A stretch of 64,000 nt of DNA from Chlorops oryzae (lineage: Eukaryota; Arthropoda; Insecta; Diptera; Chloropidae), in the NCBI GenBank assembly GCA_020466095.1, contig CM035808.1, forward strand, positions 84,422,779 to 84,486,778, written 5' to 3'. The notes beneath the pieces were generated by a model, which ran no database searches, had not been told where the DNA came from, and saw nothing but the letters and a program-made list of their open reading frames with translations. Of this stretch, positions 12,576-22,785 are shown piece by piece; the stretch's first letter is position 1, and each line of letters starts with the position of its first letter. A program made the position numbers and the translations under genes.

Positions 12576-14331
12576 CCTAGTGGCACCGGTTGTTACATAA
12601 GGCATTATGCAACGCTTATGAAACAAATGCATAGTTTCAAAGTGATCACTGAGATGTTACTGTAACGCTTATGAAATCAAAAAAGCCCAAGAGGCGGAGC
12701 CTGTTGCAACTAAATTTATAGTTGCATAAGGAAGTTACATAAACTTAGTTGTAACAAACTGAGAATATAATTCTGGCTTTAAAAATATAATTCTGGGTTT
12801 TGGTTATAAAAACTTTCGTTATGAAACTAAAAAGGAGTATTTTAATAAGGAAGTGGTTGCAAAAGTGTTTCAAAATTTTTCTAATTTATTTTGCTTTTAT
12901 GAATGACAGAAACCAAATACATAGTGTCAATGCTTTCATGTTATGAAAATGTATAATTGAAATTTCGACTTTCCTCAAACCAAAACTAAGGTGCCCTTAA
13001 AGATATATGGTGAAATCTAACATTCTACCCCTTATATTTTTCACGCGCCCTCGATCAAATAAAAATGATGATGTTTTATTCATAACTTAATACCTATACG
13101 CATAAATTTTTCTTGTTTAGAAAAAGTGTGGTTATGGAATGTCATTAGCAGAGCACCTAAAAGTATGCAAAGTTAAAACCTTAGAGAATTCTCTGATGCA
13201 CGAATAACGTGACCAAGCTCGAAAAATAACTTTCATGAGGCTAAGTCCGGAATTTAGTTTTAGAAAATCATAGTCTGATGCATGCAATTCAGGTTTGCAA
13301 CGAAATTATTTATTCATACGACGAAACATATGATGACATATTTTTCAAAACGAATTCGAAGACAATCATTGTCGAATTCAAAATCATAATAAAGTTCTCA
13401 ATTGGGGGACTGCAACGAATGGTCACTCTTTGCATATATTAAGAAATTTATCGCAGAACGCAGATGGACCAACATGTAGGCAAGCTTGAGACAGGAGAAT
13501 CGTGACATAGTGGGCCTGGGAATTTTATCTTAAAAGAGAAATATTGATAAATTCTCAAATTTTCTATTTTCAAATTACAACAAAAACAAAAACGATAGGA
13601 ATTTTTCTCTTATATTTTATGGGGAGTTATTAATGAAGATAAACTTTGGATATAAGGTCCAAAGATTAAAATCATAGACCCACTATAACACGTTTCTCCT
13701 GGCCTGAACCATAAATGAGTTGTTGCGCGACAACGCATTAAGTCTACAGTACTCTTCTTCCAATTCTCAGACAAATGTAGTTTTATTTTTCAAGGATTTC
13801 AGACATTTATGTCTCGCCAAATTTCAAGTTTATGGCCAGGTACTATTTTTATTAAGCCACACATGCTTGCATATATGAGCGTTCGTCTCTGTCGTATCTA
13901 GGACAGCTGATCAATTTTCACTAGACATAACCATAAACAGCTGTGTTTATAAAAATTGACTTATTTCTTGACCCTTATAATATGCTTTTGGAATATTTTA
14001 AGAGTCAAAAAAGCATTTTTTCGGAAGCATACTTATTACTTCAATAATTGTTACATAAACAGCTTTGCAACCTATTTGCAACTTACAAAGTGGAAGTTCC
14101 GAAGAGAAGTTACTGCAACTATTTTAAAACATCATAGCTCCACCCATTTTGACACAAAAAGTTCATGCAATTAAATTTAGTTTTTCAAACCGCTTGTGTA
14201 ACTTAAGTAGTTGTTCATAACAACTTTGCATCATCTATGCAACTGAGCATGTTTTTTGAAACGTCTATGCACCCCTTATGCAACAAGAATAATTTTTTTT
14301 CCTTTAAAAGATGTTACAATGTGCCACTAGG
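12576..14331. mobile_element. Non-autonomous DNA element inserted in Transib exon 1
   Basis: The ends are CCTAGTGGCAC (12576) and its reverse complement (14321-14331). Flanks GAACCCAC and GCATTTAC look like a decayed 8-bp target duplication: deleting the element plus one 8-bp copy restores the transposase frame exactly. Near both ends there are many copies of TATGCAAC or GTTGCATA, as expected of subterminal binding sites. There is no transposase. An 8-bp duplication suggests hAT or P-like mobilisation. Confidence 0.7.
13492..13701. mobile_element. 210-bp MITE-like element nested in the 12576-14331 element
   Basis: CAGGAGAATCGTGACATAGT at the left pairs with a right end that reads, in reverse, CAGGAGAAACGTGTTATAGT. 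Flanking octamers GCTTGAGA and GCCTGAAC agree at 5 of 8 positions, so a decayed duplication is possible. Confidence 0.6.
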
Positions 14332-14813
14332 GCATTTACTCTTAACGCTCAAGCAAAAATATTTCAATTTGTTTTTAATGTTTACTTTCGTGCATAATTC
14401 TGCACCAAATTGATTTTCTACATGGGTAAAAAGAAATTCCTCTTTATTGTTGGGACCAGCACTTAACCACATCATAAATAAGTCGTTATTGCTTATAACA
14501 ATTGACATTTTTAATTTTAATAATCAAAAAACTTTTTCACGGCTTTTAACAATTCACTTTTTCAATTGTTTATTACGAACAATAAACAAAAATAAAGTGC
14601 AAATATTTAAAGAAAAGGGATAAGACAGGATTTACACTATAAGACATTTCAATCAAAAAACATTTTGTTTGAGATGGGGGGACGCAAGCGGAAGATAGAG
14701 CAGTTGTGTTTTCTCTCTTCACTGTGCATTTCTTGCCCATAGCGAAAACCTTTTTTATCGAAATGTCTTAGCTTTTAAACAGCGTCTAGTAAAACGAAAG
14801 AATATAATAACAA

Positions 14814-15009
14814 CCCTGCAGGAAATGTCAATAGTGAATATATACTAATTTTCTATTGATAATGTCACCAGCACTAGTGACGAACTATCCCCGCTGTAAC
14901 GCAAAGCACGATTGACAGTTAGCATTGGCGTGTCATTGCACTAGTAGTGGCGGTAAGCTATTGACAAAGTACCGACATTGGACAATATGATGACAGATTT
15001 CCTGCAGGG
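14814..15009. mobile_element. 196-bp MITE-like element in the Transib 5' region
   Basis: CCCTGCAGGAAAT at 14814 is mirrored by ATTTCCTGCAGGG at 14997-15009. GAAAGAATAT occurs at 15009-15018 and at 14796-14805, nine bases from the left end, so the target duplication is not perfectly placed. Confidence 0.5.
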
Positions 15010-15659
15010 AAAGAATATTGCAAACACAAATTAGAAATATATATATATATATGTTTAATCTATTAATATATATATATATATGTATAGTAAGCATACATAT
15101 TTCCATTGCATGCATACATATCATCACTGCCTACACATACGGTAAGTTAAAAATCGATTTTAGGCCTATTTTAAAATGCGCGTATCTCTTCTGCGGGGAT
15201 CAACGGGGACGAGAAAAATACATATTCTTAAAGTGAATGAACTGAACTAAAAATAGTGTAAAAATTAGAGAGAAGGTTTTAGATGTATTTTAGATTTTGT
15301 CTACTAAAAATCGATGATTTTTAGTATAAGTCTTAAATTTTACAAGTATTTAAACTGCTATAAAAAAACATGTATTATTTTTTTTTAAAAGATTACAAAA
15401 ATGTATTATTAAGCTCATAACGTCCAATAAATTACGCCAATAACTTCATTAATGTATTTAATATAATTTTTTTCTTTGCCTGCTCAAAATCGCAGAATTT
15501 GGTAGCTAAAAATTCGAAAAAATGCACTGACTTTGAAGAGATGTAGCGTCCATATGTATTAACATTTTTTTAAAATATTTTGGGGTTTTCTTCATTGAAG
15601 AATTTCCTTTCAAACGGTGTCAAATTCGTTATGTTCCAACACTACAAAAATTTTGATTT

Positions 15660-15683
15660 ATGTGTATGAGACAAAACACTGTG
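15660..15683 (-). repeat. Transib right terminal inverted repeat
   Basis: Read inward on the minus strand it starts CACAGTGTTTTGTCTCATAC. It is followed outward on plus by the CGGCG target duplication that also precedes the left end. Confidence 0.8.
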
Positions 15684-15846
15684 CGGCGATGTCCTAGGCG
15701 GTAGGCAATCGCCACCGCTTCGCTTACCTTTAGCTAGTGAAATCGGTAGTTCCAGGCATCACTTTTTGCGTTTCTTTCAGCTGCCAAGGAATGTGTTTTC
15801 AATAGATTTCATGTATTACGTCAATAGGAGTCGCAGAACTTCGAGC

Positions 15847-15914
15847 TGTCGTAGCTTAGAGTGTAGGACATTCGCCTCGCAATCGGAAGGTTTCTGGTTC
15901 GAATCCCGCTGGAA
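15847..15914 (+). repeat. tRNA-like SINE head
   Basis: An A-box-like GTAGCTTAGAGTGTAGG and a B box within GGTTCGAATCCC are about 40 nt apart. A T-run of about 12 bases follows, a natural pol III stop. It lies in the right part of the hAT-like element. Confidence 0.6.
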
Positions 15915-16211
15915 ATTTTTTTTTTTTTTAAGGTGGTTTTCCCTGCTCTGTCAGAAATAAAATGTATCAGAAATTTTCCGAGGTGCTTTTTCGTTTCTGA
16001 CAGCACTAGAGAGATCCCCTTAACCTTAAAAAATAATAAATTAAAATAAAAACGATAATTTCGAAATTGCTATAAATTTTTTTTACGAGTTGACGGGCAC
16101 GAAATTCTAAATACACCATGAGAAATCCAGGACAAAGTTGACCGATAAATTGCTTTCACTTCAAAGTTTTTCGCATTTTTCGAATTTTACCCATTTCTCC
16201 AAATTTTTTCG

Positions 16212-16284
16212 TCAGCGCTGGGGATTGAACTCGAACCTCCAAGCTCCTAAGCACAAATGCTTTACGCTACACCACAAAGTCACA
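16212..16284 (-). repeat. tRNA-like SINE head
   Basis: On the minus strand TGGTGTAGCGTAAAGC (A box) precedes GGTTCGAGTTCAATCCCC (B box). It has the opposite orientation to the head at 15847. Confidence 0.6.
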
Positions 16285-16650
16285 TGACTCACGCGTGCCA
16301 AATATGTTATATATACTATAGCTTACATAAGACACTACCTTGGGGTGCGGATATAGCTTCTTAGGAGTGGGTACCGAAATAGTTAGCTAAAATAAGGCAA
16401 TCGCCACTTTCTGTACTGAAGGGAAGCTTCGGAGCATTGAGAGCAAATGCTTGTGTACATACACAAAAGGCAACAAGCAAGCTGAGAAAACGAAACCTGT
16501 TTAGTCTGACATCAGGCAGCGAACGAGCAAGACCTATGTCGGATGAAGCAAAAAGAGAGAACTGAAAAAGGCGAAAAACGTTCTTCAGTGCAATGCGCAC
16601 ACACACTATCGCAAGCTTTCAATGTAGTGGTGGGCATCCCTGCTTATATT

Positions 16651-18280
16651 CACGAAAAACAGAATACGACACATGATAACTATAAGGCGATGAAAATAGT
16701 AGCATCTCTTTTTGTTGAAAGTTACTACTTAAGCTATAACTCATGATTCCAGTTCGCTGTGAGTCATTTTTAAATACATGTGCTTAATTTTTTTATCTTT
16801 GTATATAAGCATCTTAACATTAGTTGTAAATGCGGGTTGAAAAAATTTCAAAACAAAGTTTTGGATACTGACAGTCAAACAGAAACACAAACACAAAAAC
16901 ATAAACATTTTTATACTCGAAGTCTGAGAAAGCATTTCCATGGATATTTTTGTCTCGTGCGAGGGTAAGTTACTCTTTTAACAACCATTTTAAAGTACTT
17001 AGCTGGAAAGTGAACTCCTAGATTCTCCGATTCAGTTTAAGATCATGAGAGTTGTTTTCTGTATTAAATATATCAGAGCTTATGTTTTTAACAACTCAAA
17101 CCATATCCTGCATATTTTCCACGCGATTTAAAAAATTTTTACTGCGGACATTAGTTTAAGGCACCATATTCCAAAACCTATAAAAATAATATATTTTGTA
17201 ACATTTTTTAATGCCAGAAAGAGTAAAAATGCTCCGAAAATCGATGAAAAATTGAAAATTGCCGAGCTTTAGAAACTGCGAATCCGTTAACTCCAAAACC
17301 GCAAGCTATTTGCAATTTCAAAGATTGCCATTGAGAGACGGTGATATTGGCTTTGATAAAATACTACCCATAAACAGCCACTAAAGCGATGATATTTTTT
17401 TCCGTAAAGGTAAATCAACTGTTGATTTTGCACAAAACTCATAGTGGCTACAAAACTAGAGAAAACTTTAAAAACTTTCTAATGCTACTGGTACCACCCT
17501 TATAAATTATTAATAAAAAAAAAATCGAGATAAAAACCATTTTTGAACAGATTCATCATAAAGACATATAAAATTCTTTATAGAAGGTGTTGGACTAAAA
17601 TAAAAAATGAATAAAGCTTGTATTTTGTGGACAGTTGTTGTCTCAAGATGTCTTTTATGCAGTTTGGCTTTCAGTATGAATAGTAAGTATAACATTGCTT
17701 TTTATTTTACAGCTTAAGAGTGCATTAGAGAGAATTTTACAATTTTTATGATAGAAGTGCTATTTTTTAAAGACCAACGTATTTATTAACTGGGTAGAAA
17801 AAGTAAAATTAAGAATCTGTGCGTCTTCTGGCAAATAGGCATTAATCACACATGTCATTAATGCTAATATATGCGAACGACTGCAAATTCATTTATATGC
17901 CCTTCCGCCCAACACTACTCTTATCTTAAATCCACCTGACGTGAGCGTGTTTTCACCTGTAAAAACATATTGGAAAACAACAGTTCGTTCATTCATATCT
18001 GTGCACAGAGAAAACGATACCACATAAAATGGAAGAAAAACATTAAGATTTTTCTAGGGTTTTTATCCAAGAAGATTGGCTTATTGAAAACAAAGAGAAA
18101 AACTTATGGTTTATTTTAACGAAAAATTGAAGGAAATTTTAAGAAGACAACTTCTTAATTTTGATATGAATTCTTGTAAAAAAAAAAACGAGGTTGGCGT
18201 GTTCGATCCCTGCTCCAGCGAGCGTGTTTTTTTTTTTTGGGGAAAAGTAGATTACACTGATCGGCAATGAAATCCAACTT
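16651..18280. other. AT-rich DNA, no gene recognised
   Basis: Only short uninformative ORFs are present. A lone B-box-like GTTCGATCCC lies near 18200 with no matching A box. Confidence 0.4.
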
Positions 18281-19362
18281 TTGAGTTTGAATAGTGGCTC
18301 TAGTAGATTTTGGTCTGCAGAATAATTGAAAAATATCAAAAAAATTCCATAACGTAAGGATTTCAAGAAAATCACGTTTAAATTTTTAAGCACCATTGTT
18401 TCATTTAAGCTCATTTTTCTCCAATGTGGCTTAAGCTTTTTTAAAATTTTAAAAACTTTTGTATTTTTTAAGCATTTTTCTTCAATATTATATCAAAAAT
18501 TATTATAAATTCTTTAAATGAATCGTGTAAAATGATGCTCAAAGTCAAAAAATTGAAAAATTTATATAAAATTTTCGTTATTTTTTGAGTTTAAATGAAA
18601 ATAACACAACCATTAACAGCCTCTTTTTCTATTTCGATATCTTAAATGGCAGGCCAATCAATCCTGTGCAGAACATATCAAATCTCAGAACTGTAGCACA
18701 AATTTCTTTCACGATATAGATAAAGGCTTTTCTAAAACAACTCAATTCGGATTTTCGTATACAGAACAAAACATAACTTTGAATTAAAAAATCCACTTGT
18801 TTTTCGTCTCGAAAAGCATTTATAACTAGATTGATTCGAAATATTGGGCCAGGAAAAAATAAATTCGGAATTATGTTTTGTTGTGTATACGAAAATCCGA
18901 ATTGAGTTGTTTTAGAAAAGCCTTTATATCGTGAAAGAAATTTGTGCTACAGTTCTGAAATTTGATATGTTCTGAACAGAATTGATTGGCCTGCCATTTA
19001 AGATATCGTTATAGAAAAAGAGGCTCTTATTGGTTGTATTATTTTTATTTAAACTCAAAAAATAATGAAAATTTTATATAAATTTTTCAATTTTTTGATT
19101 TTGAGCATCATTTTACACGATTCATATAAAGATTTAATAATTATTTTTGAAATAATATTGAAGAATGATGCTTAAAAAATACAAAATTTTTTAAAATTTT
19201 AAAAAAGCTTAAGCGAAATTGGAGAAAAATGAGTTTAAATGAAACAATGGTGCTAAAAAATTCAAACGCGATTTTCTCGAAATCCTTACGTGATGGAATT
19301 TTTTAGATTTTTTTCAATTATTTTGCAGACCAAAATCTACTAGAGCCACTACTCTAACTCAA
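18281..19362. repeat. Long inverted repeat, arms of about 505 bp
   Basis: 18281-18786 is the reverse complement of 18862-19362 with scattered substitutions and small indels, leaving a loop of about 75 bp. Outer ends share GTGGCTCTAGTAGATTTTGG, inner ends GTATAC followed by ACAAAACATAA. A transcript would fold into a long hairpin. No coding content. It could be a foldback-type element or an hpRNA source. Confidence 0.85.
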
Positions 19363-19650
19363 CAGGAGGCGAAAAAAAATTATTTTTGCAGACCCGTGTT
19401 ATTTAACAATTACATTTTTTTTTTAAAATTAGAGATAAAAGATTTTACCAATATTTTTTTATGCTTAAAAATAAAAAAAAGGATTCTATAGGAATTTCTA
19501 GAAAAAGCTTGTACGTGACGGTTTGGAAGGCCCGACGAAAGCAACTTGTTTTTATTGGTTCGCGTCCAATTTACTTTCTGCTCCCCTGTATTTTTTCCTT
19601 AAAATTTACTTGCCTGTTTTTTTCTCGATTTTTCCACAAACTCTTTGGCC

Positions 19651-19722
19651 TGCGGCAGGGTTCGATATCGGACCTTCCACATGCCAAGTCTAGCACACTT
19701 CAACTACGCCATCGCGAGATCT
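19651..19722 (-). repeat. tRNA-like SINE head
   Basis: On the minus strand GATGGCGTAGTTGAAG (A box) is followed by GGTCCGATATCGAACCC (B box). Confidence 0.55.
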
Positions 19723-20643
19723 GATTTGAGCTTGCTAGATTGATTATATCAATGTAAGTGCAAAAAAACTGGTTTGTCTTTTTAAACAATGGAATGAGTA
19801 CGGAATTCATATGCTTTTTTAAATCAATAAGTCTTGCTTTTAATATTAAAAAGGCTTCTTCTTAAAACGATTTTCTTCCAATAAGGGATCTTATCAAAAC
19901 ATCATTTTTATAAGAATGTCACATAGTTTGATTGATATGGTCACCTTATTATTTTACTACATATATCAAGCAGTTTTCCCTATCCTTCAACATAAATAAC
20001 AAGATACTCACATTAAATATATGGGGATATCTGTCAAAATATTTCAATAAGATTTTCTTTATGCATTCAAAGAGTTTTCTCTATGGAAAAAGCACATCGT
20101 TCATATAGCTTAAGAAGATTTCCCTATTAAATCGCTCAATAAGGGAATCTTATCGATTTTATGGGGTCATATTTTTCTGTGCGTGCTGTTATTCAAATAG
20201 CGTTCCGATAACAACTGCTGTATATACTATCGTTCATACATGTATGCATAAACAACACCGCCCTCTTTAAGCTAATGAAAAGGTTTGATAGAATACAATT
20301 CACATAAAGAGTTATTTTAAGTAGCCCTGCAGGACTTTTATCAACCGATTAGTAAATAAGTTAATGAAAAGCGAACTTTTTCGCAACTGCCTAGAAATCG
20401 TGTAAAAAGTCATCTAGACATCAAACAAGAGCAATATAGGAAATTTGTAAAATTTAACTTTATGCCAACTACATCATAACTGACTAGAAATCGATTGAAA
20501 AGTCATGCAGACATCAACCAAACTGGATACGAAAATAATATATTTCTGATGCTATAATTCAAGGGTATGAATTGCACTCAAAGTTAGTTTAAAAGGCTAA
20601 CCGAGATTCAAAGCAATAGTCAACCAATCCGTAAAAATTGCTC

Positions 20644-20757
20644 TCATGAGACCCCCAACGGCAGTTCGAAACGTAAGTCAGTCAAAATAGTCGCCTATGG
20701 ATTTCTTTCTGATGCATCGCTTGAAGAACATTTTCACATTCATAAATAAATTATTCT
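20644..20757 (-). repeat. Dispersed repeat, second copy of 2388-2505
   Basis: Its reverse complement shares long blocks with 2388-2505, including AAGCGATGC, ACGTTTCGA and GGGGTCTCAT. Confidence 0.6.
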
Positions 20758-21280
20758 TCTGCTGCTGAAAACAGAAAATATGAAACCGAAAAAGGGAATT
20801 CTAATGGAAATAATTTTTTATTGAACATTTTTTAACCAATTTAAATCAGTGTTTTCTTTTTCTGACTTTAAGTCAACTTAAAAGTAGCCAGCTATTATTT
20901 AGTTACAAAGTCATGCAGGAACGGACAATTGACTACTGTCTAGGACATCGCCACGTTAAAATAGTGAGTTGAAGCCAAGGAAAGAAGTCGATTAATCAAC
21001 CAGTTGGGCTTATTAAAAAGCTAACTTTAAATTTCTTTAAAATCGGTTCGATTCCCTGCAGGGAGTGAACTGAATTCATGAAACTGTATGTGTATATCAT
21101 TATATATAATATATGAAAATATCAATTATTACTTATGCATTGTAGCTGGTTCTAGCTGACGCCCTGTTTTCGAAGCCACTTTGAATTTCTTTCAAGAATG
21201 GCATCATCTTTTAGCAGTTTCCAATAAGAACGAGGCGATGTATGTAAATTTTTGATTTTGGCTTGAATTCAATTGTTCGC

Positions 21281-22173
21281 GCTCACGGGGTGCCTGAACC
21301 ACTTTTAAATCGAAGGTCGAGAAGGTTCCGATTTTTTTTACAGGATTTCATTAAGAGTCACTTGAATAACAATATTCTGCAATCGTAAACTCAAAACAGG
21401 TAGCACCTTTTTAGAAAACTGAAGTTAAAGCTTTTTCTCAGTGTACGAATTATACCTTTTCTTCCTTTATCAAATTATTTTTAAACTTTACCATATATAA
21501 TTTTTCTGTTAATTTTGTATTTTTCTTGATATTTGAATTTGGAGTGGTTCACCAGACTAAGCTCATTAGCCAATCAAAATGGCCGAAATATGTTGTGGCC
21601 CACCACAGTTAAACTTTTTCACCAAAACATCAGCTTTTGGATTTCGCTTGCTGCACAGCCAATTTAGAGTTGACTTTTGCGGTTATTATTTTAAAATTTT
21701 TGCGACCTATTGAAAACCTGCATGTAATATGCCATTTTCAAGATATTAAAAACGCCAAAAATACAAAATTTTAAAAAACAACATCTCGATGACGTCAATT
21801 TAAGAAATCAAGAAAGTCGAACATTTTTGGACTCAAACATTTGACTTTATCGATTATATTTCACAATTGTTTAACAAACTCAAACTTTCTATAACATATA
21901 ATACATAATTTTAAAGGTCAAATATCAGGGAAAAATACAAAATTAACAGAAAAATTATATATTGTAAAGTTTAAAAATAATTTGATAAAGGAAGAAAAGG
22001 TATAATTCGTACACTGAGAAAAAGCTTTAACTTCAGTTTTCCAAAAAAGTGCTACCTATTTTGAGTTTACGATTGCAGAATATTGTTATTCAAGTGACTC
22101 TTAATGAAATCCTGTAAAAAAATCAGAATCTTCTCGACCTTCGATTTAAAAGTGGTTCAGGCACCCCGTGAGC
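21281..22173. repeat. Inverted-repeat element, arms of about 255 bp
   Basis: 21281-21536 and 21918-22173 are near-identical reverse complements. The outer ends are GCTCACGGGGTGCCTGAACC and its mirror. The 380-bp spacer is unique. No target duplication or coding sequence was found. Long-TIR DNA elements and foldback elements look like this. Confidence 0.8.
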
Positions 22174-22256
22174 TATGACGATACCATACATTTATCTTTT
22201 TTTCAAATGGCAATTTGGCTCTGGATATTTGGTTGTAGTATTTTATTGTTGATTGC

Positions 22257-22512
22257 TTATAAATTGTTTGTTATCATGGTTTTGAAGGCCTTCGGCACTA
22301 AGTGTGGTTTGAATAAACTTAACTTTCCTAGGAGGAGCTTTCTCAGGTTTCGACTCATTAATAACTCTGCTGACGAAGAATCAACTACTTTTAGTGTTGT
22401 GTTGCGATACTCCAACAAAGAAAGCCAAAACTCATTGATTTCCAAGGATTTTCTTATAAGGCTCTTTGCTATCCCAACTGCTTTTACCGCAAAGCCGTTT
22501 GACTGCGGGTAA
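22257..22512 (-). pseudogene. Gypsy-type integrase C-terminal fragment (relic G4)
   Basis: The minus strand reads PQSNGFAVKAVGIAKSLI, then WLSLLEYRNTTLK and LLMSRNLRKLL. These match the integrase end of gypsy elements of the K02A2.6-like type, in which PQSNG precedes the catalytic Glu. Here the position reads V in place of the usual E (AVKAV), so the catalytic residue is lost. The relic continues at 27835-28500 on the other side of the gypsy element 22569-27834, which inserted into it. Confidence 0.75.
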
Positions 22513-22568
22513 CCCGGAATTGTGCTTGAAGTTGGAGGGCATGCTATAAAACACTACATTGATATAAA

Positions 22569-22775
22569 TGTAGGTTTATTTCAATAGTTTATTATAATGT
22601 CTAGGGTAATATTGTATTTTACACGTTTTTAATTTTCGCTTAACGGCTACGAACACTTTTATGAAAATACAACTAGCGTCTTCTACGGCAGCTTGTCGAC
22701 TGTCCGTTCTCGTCCCTTTTTCTCGTTCATTCATTCTACTCAAATTTCTCTGCGTCAAAGGGTTGCCACCCTACA
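22569..22775 (-). repeat. G3 3' LTR
   Basis: This 207-bp copy starts TGTAGGTTTATT and ends GCCACCCTACA. It matches 27627-27834 along its whole length. Confidence 0.88.
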
Positions 22776-22785
22776 TTCGGCCATC

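Larger units (their letters stand above)
10693..14508 (-). pseudogene. Transib (RAG1-like) transposase, four exons, disrupted
   Basis: A DDE recombinase that would cut and join the CACAGTG ends. Four exons fit GT-AG rules: 14508-12487 (interrupted by a nested element), 12415-11876, 11821-11001 and 10943-10693, with introns of 71, 54 and 57 bp. The coding length is about 620 aa.
Family motifs visible: first catalytic Asp in KWGMDGSSGH (codon 11968-11970); second Asp in TMIDGAVAN (11596-11598); then the CFICKATPTEIN CxxC; GLSTLHCWIRFMECLLHI; and the Glu-rich SEEALEATHK, which lines up with the region of RAG1 E962.
Damage: a TGA at 12163-12165, a one-base shift in the A-run (T-run on plus) at 12346-12356, and an element inserted in exon 1. 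The splice-joined frame is otherwise open. The start at 14508 is the first Met; a further 5' exon cannot be excluded. Confidence 0.9.
10263..15683 (-). mobile_element. Transib transposon (RAG1-related superfamily), complete ends
   Basis: Both ends carry the heptamer CACAGTG (10263-10269 and, reversed, 15677-15683), identical to the consensus V(D)J recombination-signal heptamer. The flanks are an exact 5-bp duplication CGGCG (10258-10262 and 15684-15688). Transib is known for 5-bp, CG-rich targets of this kind. The element encodes a Transib transposase on the minus strand. Removing the nested 1.76-kb element and the small 14814-15009 element leaves about 3.5 kb, a usual Transib size. It sits inside a hAT-like element. 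Confidence 0.88.
10128..16642. mobile_element. hAT-like element hosting the Transib insertion
   Basis: The left end is CAGGGATGCCC (10128-10138) and the right end is its exact reverse complement (16632-16642). The flanks are an exact 8-bp duplication, CTTATATT, at 10120-10127 and 16643-16650. Eight-base duplications and a CAG-starting terminal repeat are typical of the hAT superfamily. Apart from the nested Transib only about 1.1 kb is left, with no transposase, so this was a non-autonomous copy. It also carries two tRNA-like SINE heads and repeated GGCAATCGCCAC motifs. Confidence 0.75.
19363..21280. other. AT-rich DNA with scattered repeats
   Basis: It holds the SINE head at 19651 and the dispersed repeat at 20644. 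A pair of related segments near 20395 and 20485 shares AGAAATCG, AAAAGTCAT and AGACATCAA. CCCTGCAGG occurs at 20335 and 21054, as in the MITE at 14814, but I could not define an element. Confidence 0.4.

Noticed and set aside
14720..14726. CACTGTG as the right end of Transib
   Set aside because: The following bases are CATTT, not the CGGCG next to the left end. The copy at 15677-15683 is followed by CGGCG and matches the inner repeat too.
16361..16746. Small ORFs at the end of the hAT-like element as a transposase remnant
   Set aside because: No hAT motif such as the dimerisation region is visible in any frame.
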